Positions 8,939 to 16,864 of a DNA stretch of 64,000 nucleotides are shown in pieces. A program made the translations under genes and the position numbers. Origin of the DNA: Flavobacterium sp. YJ01 (GTDB taxonomy: Bacteria > Bacteroidota > Bacteroidia > Flavobacteriales > Flavobacteriaceae); NCBI RefSeq assembly GCF_029320955.1, contig NZ_CP119757.1:5084001-5148000 (forward strand), written 5' to 3'. Each line of letters opens with the position of its first letter. The stretch's first letter is position 1. Below the pieces are notes generated by a model. It saw only the letters and a program-made list of their open reading frames with translations, ran no database searches and was not told the origin of the DNA.

Positions 8939-9595
8939 TTATGCTCCCGTTTCACTGTCTGGGGCATCCACCGGTTTGGATTGGGAGGAACCGATCTGGC
9001 GCAGGTAGACAGACAGCAGCACAATGGCGAAAACGGAAAGGAATTCACTCTGCCAGTTTTGGAAGGATTCAAACCAGAATCTTGAACTGCCTGCATACTG
9101 CATAGCAGACTGCTCCGGTTTTCCAGTGAGGCGGAGTTTCTCGTTTTCATCTTTCAGGCTTCCGTAAAAATGCATGACAAATGAGAAGGCAAAAAACAGC
9201 ATGAGCGCTATGGTAAGGGAATGCTTGTATACTTTAAGTGTCAAACCTCCTTTTTTGACGGGCCAAGGGGATCCTTTTCTGCGGGCGGAAGGCTCTCTGT
9301 CCACCGCTTGCTCTCTGTCAAAATCTTTGGATTCCGAGGAGCCTTTCTGCTGCAGGAAAATGGTCAGGACCACCAGAAGACCCATCTGCAGAAATTCGCT
9401 TTCCCAGTTCTCAAAGGTAGCCTGGATAAAATGCCCCGATTTAAGGTAAGCGGACATTTTTATCGGCGCTGTCTTTTCTTCTGCCAATTCTTTGTTATGT
9501 TCCTGATAGCCGAAAAAGGTCTGTCCGGCAATTGAGCCTAAAAACAGGATAAAAAAACAGATCGAAAGTCCGTTGCTGCGCAGCCAGGTTTTCAT
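8939..9595 (-). CDS. DUF6766-like integral membrane protein with internal duplication
   Basis: 218 residues from the ATG at 9595 (MKTWLRSNG); a start 15 codons further upstream is possible but would precede a typical membrane-protein N-terminus. Four hydrophobic segments are visible, two per half. The halves are clearly related: FENWESEFLQ...LQQKGSSESK in the first and FQNWQSEFLS...LRQIGSSQSK in the second, pointing to a tandem duplication of a two-helix unit. I recognise it as the DUF6766 type from its length and N-terminal region; no function is established. It lies upstream of katE on the same strand with a 281-base gap, so it is probably transcribed separately. Confidence 0.72.
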   Translation of the reverse strand: MKTWLRSNGLSICFFILFLGSIAGQTFFGYQEHNKELAEEKTAPIKMSAYLKSGHFIQATFENWESEFLQMGLLVVLTIFLQQKGSSESKDFDREQAVDREPSARRKGSPWPVKKGGLTLKVYKHSLTIALMLFFAFSFVMHFYGSLKDENEKLRLTGKPEQSAMQYAGSSRFWFESFQNWQSEFLSVFAIVLLSVYLRQIGSSQSKPVDAPDSETGA

Positions 9596-9730
9596 AATGA
9601 GAGGATTAGAGTGCAAATATGCGAAAAGCAAGACCTGCATGCGTTACATCATTGCGGTGTCCAGGTTACAGAATTACACGCACTGCCGGAATGGATCAGT
9701 GCTTTCTCAAATTTAAAAATCTTCCGGAAT

Positions 9731-10684
9731 TTAATTCTCTATCTCTGTGCCTTGGGCAACAATACGAAACAGCGGTTCGTATTTTTTTATTTCCGTATCC
9801 AGATTGTGATCTAAGGCTGCCGGACCGATGCTGCCTTGAAGACAGTACAGTTTCTGTCTTCCGGTGCACATAAACTGCAGCATGCGTACTTTCATTTTAG
9901 CTGAAGGCGTATGGACTATTTCTTCGATTTCAGCCATCACCCCGGCCATGCCGTCAATTTTAACAGCTTCGGTCCGGATGAGCCTGCTTTGCGGTGGGAT
10001 CATTTCTGAAACAGACTTTTCATTGAGAAGCAAGTTCTTGTTTTCTGCAGGCAGTTTGTGGATTGCAACGATTATTTTTTCTGTGCCGTTTCCGTCACAG
10101 CTGGTGAATTCCTGAACTGTTCCTGGCATCTCCGCCTCAGCTGCTTTCCAGCTTTTGGGTATGGGAAACGTGAGGACTGTTTCTTGCGCTTTTGGGTGGT
10201 CTTCCGTTGTAAAGGATACCGTATGCCCGTCGGTAACTTCTTCATGAGGCGCATCGTGATACGCAAAACACATTACTCCTTTTGGAACAGCTGCAGCACT
10301 GCTGAACCCAATTTTGTCTTTGGCCTGCTCCAGAAAACTGGCGGCATATTCTTTCTTTTCAATGGGATTTTTCAGCTGCCCAGCAGCCATAGAATCGATC
10401 TGTTTCTCCAGACTGCTGAACCGCGGACCGCTTAGTTCCTGCTGAAGGTAAATTTCTATATTTCTTTCAGCCCTTCCAAACACAGCCTGCGCATTTCTCT
10501 CCACTGCCGCCACTTCTTTTTTAAGGTCCGGAAACTGCACCGCAATTTTTTTAAGCGCAGCATTCTGCCCCTTTAAAAAAGCATAAGTTTCAATGGCCAG
10601 TTTTACTTTGCCGGAGTACGCTTGCTGCTGGGCATAAAAAAGGCCGGCAGAAAACAAATGGATAAAAAGAAGCAGTGTTCTCAT
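9731..10684 (-). CDS. Secreted protein of unknown function
   Basis: 317 residues. The first 18-20 residues (MRTLLLFIHLFSAGLFYAQ) form a signal peptide, so the protein is exported to the periplasm or surface. Residues 20-110 are strongly helical and charged (KVKLAIETYAFLKGQNAAL, then EVAAVERNAQAVFGRAERN), possibly coiled coil; the rest alternates short strands with few cysteines. I do not recognise a family or catalytic motif. The neighbouring genes are the membrane protein on the same strand (135 bases downstream) and a divergent PAS kinase. The length, codon use and signal peptide support a real gene. Confidence 0.6.
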   Translation of the reverse strand: MRTLLLFIHLFSAGLFYAQQQAYSGKVKLAIETYAFLKGQNAALKKIAVQFPDLKKEVAAVERNAQAVFGRAERNIEIYLQQELSGPRFSSLEKQIDSMAAGQLKNPIEKKEYAASFLEQAKDKIGFSSAAAVPKGVMCFAYHDAPHEEVTDGHTVSFTTEDHPKAQETVLTFPIPKSWKAAEAEMPGTVQEFTSCDGNGTEKIIVAIHKLPAENKNLLLNEKSVSEMIPPQSRLIRTEAVKIDGMAGVMAEIEEIVHTPSAKMKVRMLQFMCTGRQKLYCLQGSIGPAALDHNLDTEIKKYEPLFRIVAQGTEIEN

Positions 10685-10973
10685 TTTCAGCAGCTGATAA
10701 ATTTCACTTCAATGTTTTGAGGATCACTTATTCGTTTAGGCAATTTTTTTCTTGAATCCTGCGTGACATAATTACTACAAAAGCAAAAATAGGTACTGGC
10801 TCATTTTGGTGTTTATATTATTTTTGTCAAATGTTGTAAAATTCCCATTTTAATTTTATTAATATATTGATTGATAGGTTTTTATAAAGCCTGTTTGCTA
10901 ATGCGGCGGTTTGCTCATATTGCGGGTAAGCTAAAATAGCACTACCTTTCGGGCTGAACGAAATCTATTCAAA

Positions 10974-13463
10974 GTGCACACAGAAGAACGATTCCCACAG
11001 TTTTCATTTTTGGAAAACGGAGGAGAAACAGGATCCATTTTACTGCAGATGGACTGGAGCGGCTCAGCTTTGGGGGCTCCTGACTGCTGGCCGGAAAGCT
11101 TAAGGACCGCAGCCGGCATTATGCTTTCTTCGCGTGTGCCGATGTTTATGGTATGGGGAGAAGAAAAAACTTTTTTGTACAATGATCCTTTCCGCATATT
11201 CCTTGCAGCAAATAAGAGGCATCCACAAGCATTGGCAAAAAAACTTAAAGATTCCCTGCCGAGGGAATGGATGGCGGTTTCCAATGCGATCCACAGGATT
11301 TTTGAGGACGGCAGCTTAAAATCAGAATCCAATATTACTGTTGCCATAACAAGAAATGGGGCAGTCCAGCAGGTTTATCTGACAGCAGGTTACAGCGTGA
11401 TCACAGATAAGACCGGTACTGTTGAGGGGGTGTTTGCAACCTGTATTGAAAATTCAGCCGTTATCCCTGATATGATCGCTTCAAGTTCTGTGCGCTGGCA
11501 GCTTAACAGCGTACTGATGCAGTCCAATGCCGGAATTGCACAGGCCAATATTCAGGGGCGCGTCATAGAAGTGAATGACCGCTACTGCCAGATGCTCGGT
11601 TACAGCCGTGAAGAAATCCTTCAGATGAATCTCGGAGAGCTGACCCATCCGGAGGATCTGCAGCGCAATATGAAGATGCTGCAGGACTGCATCGAAAATG
11701 GAAATGATTTTTTAATAACCAAACGTTATATATGCCGTGACGGGGCAGTCATTTGGGTCAACAACAGTATTTCTGTGGTAACGGACCAGCATGGAGAAAA
11801 ATACATAACAGCCATAGCCATTGATATTACAGCTGAAAAAGAAAAGGAAGAAAAGCTTCTGGCAAGTGAGGCGCACCTGCAGCTTTTAAGGGATACAGTG
11901 CCTGCCATGATTTTTTATCTTGACAGCGAGCAGCGTTATGTCACCTATAACACCGTTTTCAGGGAATGGTTTTCCATAGAAGGGAGTGAGGCTGCCGGAA
12001 AAACAGTCAGGGAATTTTTAGGGGAGGCCGCTTATGAAAAAGCGCTTCCGCATCTTAAAAGTGCCTACGGCGGAAAACAGGAAAAATACGAAATGTTTGC
12101 GCCTTCAAGAATGGGTGTTAAAAGATGGCTCAGCATCGTTTATACACCCCACAAAGATGCGCAGGGAAAAGTGGCGGGACTGATTGTGCATGCTACTGAT
12201 ATTACGCAGAGCAAATTGGCAGAATTCGCTCTTCGCGAAAGCGAGGCCAAACTCTTATCTGCCGTGGAAACGGCCCAGCTGGGCACCTGGTCGCTGGATA
12301 TTGCCACAGGCGTGAGCAGCGTTTCACAGCGACATGCCGATATGTTTGGGCTGAACGGCACTATCGTGCCGTCTGAAGCGGTAAGAGCCCTGATCAAACC
12401 GTCGGACTATAAACGTGTTACCGAAGCTTTTTTTGGCGCCCAGCAACAAGGTTCCGACGGCATCTACGAGGCGGAGTACAGGATCATACATGGGCAGGAC
12501 GGCAGGGAAAAAGTGATCCATGCAGTCGGCAAGACTCATTTTGATGAAAATGGCAAAGCTTTGTTCATCAGCGGCACCAGCCAGGATATAACCATTCACA
12601 GGGAACTGCAGCTGGCACTGGAAAGTGAGGTTGAAACGCGCACAAAAGAACTCGCGGGCGCTTTAAAAGAGCTTAAGGAATCCAATGCAGATCTGGAGCA
12701 GTCCAACGCCGCCCTTAAGAATTCCAATGAAGAGCTGGCGCAGTTTGCCTATGTTGCCAGCCATGATCTTCAGGAGCCGCTTCGTAAAATCCAGATTTTT
12801 GCGGCCATGCTGCAGGAAGAAAATTCAAAAAGGGATGCTGGAACGATTATCGGTAAAATAGCCTTTTCAGCAGGCAGGATGAGCCAGCTCATCTCGGATC
12901 TTCTTGCATTTTCACGGCTGGTCCAGCCAGAAAAAAGGCTTCAGACCGTAGATCTTAACCGGGTGCTGGAAAGCATATGGACTGATTTCGAACTGGCGGT
13001 AAACGAGAGCGGGGCTGAACTGGAATTGGATAAGCTGCCCATGCTGCAGGCTGTCGGACTCCAGATGAACCAGCTTTTCTATAATCTGGTAAGCAATTCC
13101 CTTAAGTTTACCAGTCCTGAGAGAGCACCGAGAATCAGAATAAGTTCTGTTCTGGTCTCCGGCGAGCAGGCCTCTTTACTGAGCAGTTCCGCATTGCTTT
13201 CGGTAAATTATTTCCATATATCTTTTACAGACAACGGAATTGGCTTTGATAAAGGCCACGAACAGCAGATTTTTGAAATTTTCAAGAGGCTGCATGTGCA
13301 GACCATTTTCCCCGGCAGCGGCATCGGTCTGGCATTGTGCAGAAGGATTGTCATGAACCATCAGGGAGCTATGTATGCTGAATCTCTTGGCGGGCAGGGA
13401 AGCACCTTTCATATTTTGCTACCTGATCTGCCGGCAGCGGGGGTTGGAGCCGCTACGGCATGA
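10974..13463 (+). CDS. Multi-PAS sensor histidine kinase, soluble
   Basis: 829 residues with no membrane segment. The N-terminal 150 residues resemble the PAS/GAF-like sensor found in many such kinases (FLENGGETGSIL, then MDWSGSALG). Three PAS modules follow at roughly 180-290 (GYSREEILQMNLGELTHPED), 300-420 and 425-545, then a HisKA domain with phospho-acceptor His597 in ASHDLQEPLRKIQ and a HATPase domain ending in GSGIGLALCRRIV. The start is the GTG at 10974: the frame is closed 42 bases upstream and no ATG lies between. A stand-alone receiver is encoded convergently 12 bases after the stop and is its likely partner. A possible TATTTTTG promoter box is at 10819-10826. Ligand or cofactor of the PAS domains is unknown. 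Confidence 0.9.
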   Translation: MHTEERFPQFSFLENGGETGSILLQMDWSGSALGAPDCWPESLRTAAGIMLSSRVPMFMVWGEEKTFLYNDPFRIFLAANKRHPQALAKKLKDSLPREWMAVSNAIHRIFEDGSLKSESNITVAITRNGAVQQVYLTAGYSVITDKTGTVEGVFATCIENSAVIPDMIASSSVRWQLNSVLMQSNAGIAQANIQGRVIEVNDRYCQMLGYSREEILQMNLGELTHPEDLQRNMKMLQDCIENGNDFLITKRYICRDGAVIWVNNSISVVTDQHGEKYITAIAIDITAEKEKEEKLLASEAHLQLLRDTVPAMIFYLDSEQRYVTYNTVFREWFSIEGSEAAGKTVREFLGEAAYEKALPHLKSAYGGKQEKYEMFAPSRMGVKRWLSIVYTPHKDAQGKVAGLIVHATDITQSKLAEFALRESEAKLLSAVETAQLGTWSLDIATGVSSVSQRHADMFGLNGTIVPSEAVRALIKPSDYKRVTEAFFGAQQQGSDGIYEAEYRIIHGQDGREKVIHAVGKTHFDENGKALFISGTSQDITIHRELQLALESEVETRTKELAGALKELKESNADLEQSNAALKNSNEELAQFAYVASHDLQEPLRKIQIFAAMLQEENSKRDAGTIIGKIAFSAGRMSQLISDLLAFSRLVQPEKRLQTVDLNRVLESIWTDFELAVNESGAELELDKLPMLQAVGLQMNQLFYNLVSNSLKFTSPERAPRIRISSVLVSGEQASLLSSSALLSVNYFHISFTDNGIGFDKGHEQQIFEIFKRLHVQTIFPGSGIGLALCRRIVMNHQGAMYAESLGGQGSTFHILLPDLPAAGVGAATA

Positions 13464-13475
13464 TGACCGCTTTTT

Positions 13476-13910
13476 TCAGCCTTTGTACAGAAAGTTATTT
13501 TCCGTTACCACATGGTGCTGCCAGTCAATGGAGATGACATATTGAAGGGATTTTTTGAGATCTGCCAATGATAATGATTTCTGCACGTACAGGGAAGCCC
13601 CGAGGTTCAGGCATCTTTTCACAGTTTCAGAATTACTCGTTGTGGAAAGAACAATTACGGGCAGATGCTCCAGGTTTTCCGCCTGCTTGATTTCCTTTAG
13701 CACTTCAAAGCCATCCTTAACGGGCATATTCAGATCCAGAAAGATCACAGAAGGATAGGGAGGCGGATTTTTCAGCTGCAGCAGCATATGGTCGCCAAGC
13801 TCAAAAACGCTGATCTGTTCACCGATCTGCTGGGTTACTTCTTCAAAAAACATCCTGTCGTCGGGATCATCGTCCACATAAAATATTGTGGTGCAGCTGT
13901 CTAATGCCAT
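13476..13910 (-). CDS. Stand-alone response-regulator receiver protein (Rcp1-like)
   Basis: 144 residues forming one receiver domain with no output domain. The acidic pocket is DDDPDD at 13-18, the phospho-acceptor is Asp59 in FLDLNMP, the conserved Thr/Ser is in VLSTTSN and the Lys in YVQKS. The DDDxDD start and the spacing are characteristic of the Rcp1 group that pairs with phytochrome-type and PAS kinases. It converges with the PAS kinase gene, 12 bases apart, which makes that kinase the probable phosphodonor. How the signal leaves this protein is not visible; docking on another protein is likely. Confidence 0.9.
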   Translation of the reverse strand: MALDSCTTIFYVDDDPDDRMFFEEVTQQIGEQISVFELGDHMLLQLKNPPPYPSVIFLDLNMPVKDGFEVLKEIKQAENLEHLPVIVLSTTSNSETVKRCLNLGASLYVQKSLSLADLKKSLQYVISIDWQHHVVTENNFLYKG

Positions 13911-14152
13911 AGTGTTAAATTCAAGGGGTAAAGGTATAATTTTTGGACTTATTAACTAGTAAATCTGTATTTTTTTGGAGCGTTTTTCTGCGCCGCACAT
14001 CTACTGTTTTTAAATTCGGCAGCCGCTGATTCAGCAGGCAGGCCAGAAAAAAAAGCGGGTTATTGCAAAGAATCGCCTGCGGGATATGACGCGTTCGAGT
14101 TTTTGTGAATTCCATTGTAAGAAATAACAGGATAAATTAAAAAATTGCCTCA

Positions 14153-14180
14153 TTTGGCTTGAATTAATTGCATATATTTG
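14153..14180 (+). promoter_or_regulatory. Putative promoter of the stressosome operon
   Basis: TTTG at 14153-14156 and TATATTTG at 14173-14180 match the Bacteroidota -33 and -7 boxes with a 16-base spacer, slightly shorter than usual. The ATG of rsbR is 30 bases after the -7 box. Confidence 0.5.
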
Positions 14181-14209
14181 TTAGTATAAATTTCCAAATA
14201 TCACAGCAA

Positions 14210-15046
14210 ATGCAAAATAATGTTCTGGCGGGCTTGAAGGAGCACGAAAATAAAATATTAACTATCTGGTCTCAGCTGATGGCTGCAAACGGTTCGGCTG
14301 ACGGAGCGACAGAGGAGGAAGAATCCAAAGAATTCGCAGCGCTATTACTGGATGCCGTAAAGCATGCGGGGGGAAATACAGAATCAGAGGAATTTGAAAA
14401 AGTGCATGATCTTCTGATCGGAATTTCAAGTTCACGAGGGAGGCGAGGCTTCTCGCCCCGCGAGAATGCGCAGTACCTGCTTACTTTTAAAGAAGCGGCA
14501 TCGAGTATTCTTTCAGAAATCGAATCAGACCCTGCAGCATTGTACCAGGCAAATCTGCAGCTGAGCACTCTTCTGGACAATATGACCATACTGACTTTCG
14601 AATCTTATATGAAAGGCCGCGAGGATGTGATTGCCAGACAGGTTGATGAGATCAGTGAAATTTCCACTCCCGTGATCCGTGTATGGGAAGGCGTGGTAGC
14701 GCTTCCTATAATCGGGACACTTGACAGCTCCAGAACACAGGTTGTAATGGAAAACCTGCTGCAGCAGATTGTCGATACGGGCAGCTCTATTGCCATTCTT
14801 GATATTTCGGGCGTGCCGGCAGTAGATTCGCTCGTTGCGCAGCATCTTATCAAAACAGTCAGTGCGACGAGGTTGATGGGGGCGGAATGCATCATCAGCG
14901 GAATCCGACCTGAAATTGCCCAGACAGTGGTGCACTTAGGAATTGACCTAACCGGAATCATTACCAAAGCTTCTCTTGCCAGCGCTCTTCAGACCGCTTT
15001 TGACATGCTTCAGTTAACGGTTGTAAAGAGAAAAATAACCCAATAA
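14210..15046 (+). CDS. RsbR-like stressosome scaffold/sensor (RsbRD-type N-domain + STAS)
   Basis: 278 residues from the ATG at 14210; an in-frame TTG at 14168 lies inside the promoter and is rejected. Residues 1-140 are helical and resemble the RsbRD-type sensory domain; residues 155-270 are a STAS domain with the RsbR signature GIRPEIAQTVVHLGIDLTG. Ser207 (AVDSLVAQH) and Thr239 (AQTVV) lie where I recall RsbR paralogues being phosphorylated by RsbT, though this alignment is from memory. In known stressosomes RsbR and RsbS build a large cytoplasmic shell that traps RsbT until stress. RsbS follows after 15 bases. No heme- or flavin-binding motif is evident in the sensor part. Confidence 0.9.
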   Translation: MQNNVLAGLKEHENKILTIWSQLMAANGSADGATEEEESKEFAALLLDAVKHAGGNTESEEFEKVHDLLIGISSSRGRRGFSPRENAQYLLTFKEAASSILSEIESDPAALYQANLQLSTLLDNMTILTFESYMKGREDVIARQVDEISEISTPVIRVWEGVVALPIIGTLDSSRTQVVMENLLQQIVDTGSSIAILDISGVPAVDSLVAQHLIKTVSATRLMGAECIISGIRPEIAQTVVHLGIDLTGIITKASLASALQTAFDMLQLTVVKRKITQ

Positions 15047-15061
15047 GATTAAAGAACTGAC

Positions 15062-15460
15062 ATGGAAAGAATTCCTATACTTAAGATGGGGGATTTTCTG
15101 CTGGTTACCATTCAGGTGGATCTATATGACCAGCTGGCAGAGAATCTTGAATCTGATTTGATTAACACCATCAATAAGCATAATTCAAAAGGTGTCCTGA
15201 TAGATATTTCAGCGGTGTCCATAATTGATTCCTTTATGGGAAGGATACTGGGCAACATTGCGGTCATGTCAAAAATTATGGATGCACAGACAGTAGTGGT
15301 GGGAATGCAGCCTGCTGTAGCGATAACTCTTGTTGAACTCGGATTAACTTTGAACGGTGTAATAAGTGCCTTGAATGTTGAGAAGGGCATGGATTTGCTT
15401 CGCGCGAAAATGTACAATGGCGATAACGAGGAGCAGGTGTATGACGACGACGACCAATAA
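15062..15460 (+). CDS. RsbS-like STAS protein, stressosome core
   Basis: 132 residues comprising one STAS domain. IDSFMGRIL at 55-63 is the RsbS phosphorylation loop, with Ser57 in the position of the serine phosphorylated by RsbT in Bacillus. GMQPAVAITLVELGLTL matches the second conserved helix. By family precedent it co-assembles with RsbR and binds RsbT when unphosphorylated. The C-terminus has an acidic tail (DNEEQVYDDDDQ) longer than in Bacillus RsbS. Its last 20 bases overlap the start of rsbT, indicating translational coupling. Confidence 0.92.
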   Translation: MERIPILKMGDFLLVTIQVDLYDQLAENLESDLINTINKHNSKGVLIDISAVSIIDSFMGRILGNIAVMSKIMDAQTVVVGMQPAVAITLVELGLTLNGVISALNVEKGMDLLRAKMYNGDNEEQVYDDDDQ

Positions 15461-15854
15461 AGAAGAACTGCTTATTGTCAAGGAGCAGGATGTAGTCCCG
15501 CTGCGCAACCGCGTCAAGGAATTTGGCGTTAAGGTCGGAATGAGCATCTTGAACCAGACCAAACTCATCACTGCCACCAGCGAACTGGTCCGTAATCTTT
15601 TAAAATACGGAGGGGGAGGCAGGGTGATTATCGAGTCAGTCCATAATGGCAGAGACCATGGGGTGCGCGTGACCTTTATTGATAACGGGCCCGGCATAAA
15701 GGATGTGAATCTTGCCATGCAGGATGGCTACAGCACGGGAAAAAGCCTCGGACTGGGACTGCCGGGCACCAAGAGGCTTGTGAATGAATTTGATATACAG
15801 ACAGAATTGGGAAGCGGGACGACCGTTACCATTATAAAATGGAAAAATGGATAA
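15441..15854 (+). CDS. RsbT-like serine/threonine protein kinase (switch kinase)
   Basis: 137 residues, GHKL-type ATPase of the anti-sigma-factor kinase family. The N box is SELVRNLLKYG at 48-58 (Asn52), G1 is DNGPGI at 81-86 and G2 is GKSLGLGLPGTKRL from 100. In known modules RsbT phosphorylates RsbR and RsbS, leaves the complex and activates a downstream partner. The ATG at 15441 was chosen because it gives exactly the RsbT length; an open extension upstream overlaps rsbS and is not conserved-looking. It overlaps the next gene by 8 bases. No RsbU-type partner is encoded nearby, so its target must be another protein. Confidence 0.92.
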   Translation: MTTTTNKEELLIVKEQDVVPLRNRVKEFGVKVGMSILNQTKLITATSELVRNLLKYGGGGRVIIESVHNGRDHGVRVTFIDNGPGIKDVNLAMQDGYSTGKSLGLGLPGTKRLVNEFDIQTELGSGTTVTIIKWKNG

Positions 15855-16860
15855 TACTTTTTCCGTTTACAAAATTGATGACAGGAGCCTTATTCCTTTC
15901 ATCAAAAGGGAAATACATAATTTAGCCCTGCAGCTGGGATTTACCCCGCACAGGGCTGCTGAAACCGATATTATTATTGCAGAACTTACCTCCAACCTGA
16001 TTAAGTATGCAGACGGCGGCGAGCTGCTTTACAGGGCGAACCACAGCGGAGGATATAATGAAATAGAGATTTACTGCCTCGATAGGGGAACCGGCATTGA
16101 GAATGTGCATCGGATCATGAATGACGGCTATTCCACTTCCAATACACTTGGACAGGGACTCGGGGCTATTAAACGGCTCAGCAATGATTTCCAGATTTAT
16201 TCCATGAGAGGCTGGGGAACGGTGCAGTACATAAAAATCTGTGATAAGGCAGATATTGTTCCTGCGCCGTATGATTCAGATTTTAATTTTTCAGCCCTCA
16301 GCGTGAATTATCCGGGAGAGAAACTCTGCGGCGACGGCTATTACATAAAAAATACCAGAAAAGGCTTCCAGATCTTTGTCGGAGACGGACTCGGGCACGG
16401 CGCAAATGCGCATGAGGCGGTCCAGCAGGCACTAAAAGCTTTTAAGCAGTGTGCGGAAAGCGATCCGATTGCAATTTTGCGCCACATCCATGAGCAGGTC
16501 AAAAAAAGCAGGGGGCTCGTAGCTACAATCGTCTGTGCGGATTATGGGGCAGCAGTGTGGAATATATGCGGTATAGGCAACATTAATACCCGTATTTACA
16601 GCGGACTTGAAAACAAGACCTATACGCCTTATAACGGAATTCTCGGACACAATATTCCAAGAACTTTAAACAGCACTTTGGTGCCGTACCAGAAACATCA
16701 GATAATTATCATGCACAGCGACGGGCTGCGCACCAGATGGAATTTAAGCGAACTTTCTTCCATCATCAAGCAGGGTCCCGGAATAATCGCGTGCTCACTG
16801 TACAAAGACCATGTGCGGGGCACTGATGACGCTACCATTCTGGTGGGCAAAATACTTTAG
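15847..16860 (+). CDS. RsbT-like ATPase domain fused to SpoIIE/RsbX-type PP2C phosphatase
   Basis: 337 residues. Residues 1-133 form a second GHKL ATPase domain (AELTSNLIKYADGG, DRGTGIENV, GQGLGAIKRLSNDF) very like the preceding RsbT. Residues 145-337 are a small PP2C domain like RsbX, with metal-binding Asp163 (CGDGYY) and Asp180 (GDGLGHGANAHEA), HSDGLRTRW and a terminal GTDDATILVG. The inferred role is to reset the stressosome by dephosphorylating RsbR/RsbS, while the ATPase part may compete with or resemble RsbT. The start overlaps rsbT by 8 bases. Such ATPase-phosphatase fusions are known in stressosome gene sets outside Firmicutes. Confidence 0.88.
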   Translation: MDNTFSVYKIDDRSLIPFIKREIHNLALQLGFTPHRAAETDIIIAELTSNLIKYADGGELLYRANHSGGYNEIEIYCLDRGTGIENVHRIMNDGYSTSNTLGQGLGAIKRLSNDFQIYSMRGWGTVQYIKICDKADIVPAPYDSDFNFSALSVNYPGEKLCGDGYYIKNTRKGFQIFVGDGLGHGANAHEAVQQALKAFKQCAESDPIAILRHIHEQVKKSRGLVATIVCADYGAAVWNICGIGNINTRIYSGLENKTYTPYNGILGHNIPRTLNSTLVPYQKHQIIIMHSDGLRTRWNLSELSSIIKQGPGIIACSLYKDHVRGTDDATILVGKIL

Positions 16861-16864
16861 GTTT

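Noticed and set aside
13921..14115. 64-codon minus-strand frame upstream of the receiver gene
   Set aside because: It occupies the promoter gap of the stressosome operon and has no recognisable pattern.
14168..14209. TTG start for the RsbR-like protein 14 codons upstream of the chosen ATG
   Set aside because: It falls inside the -7 promoter box, and the added residues do not resemble an RsbR N-terminus.
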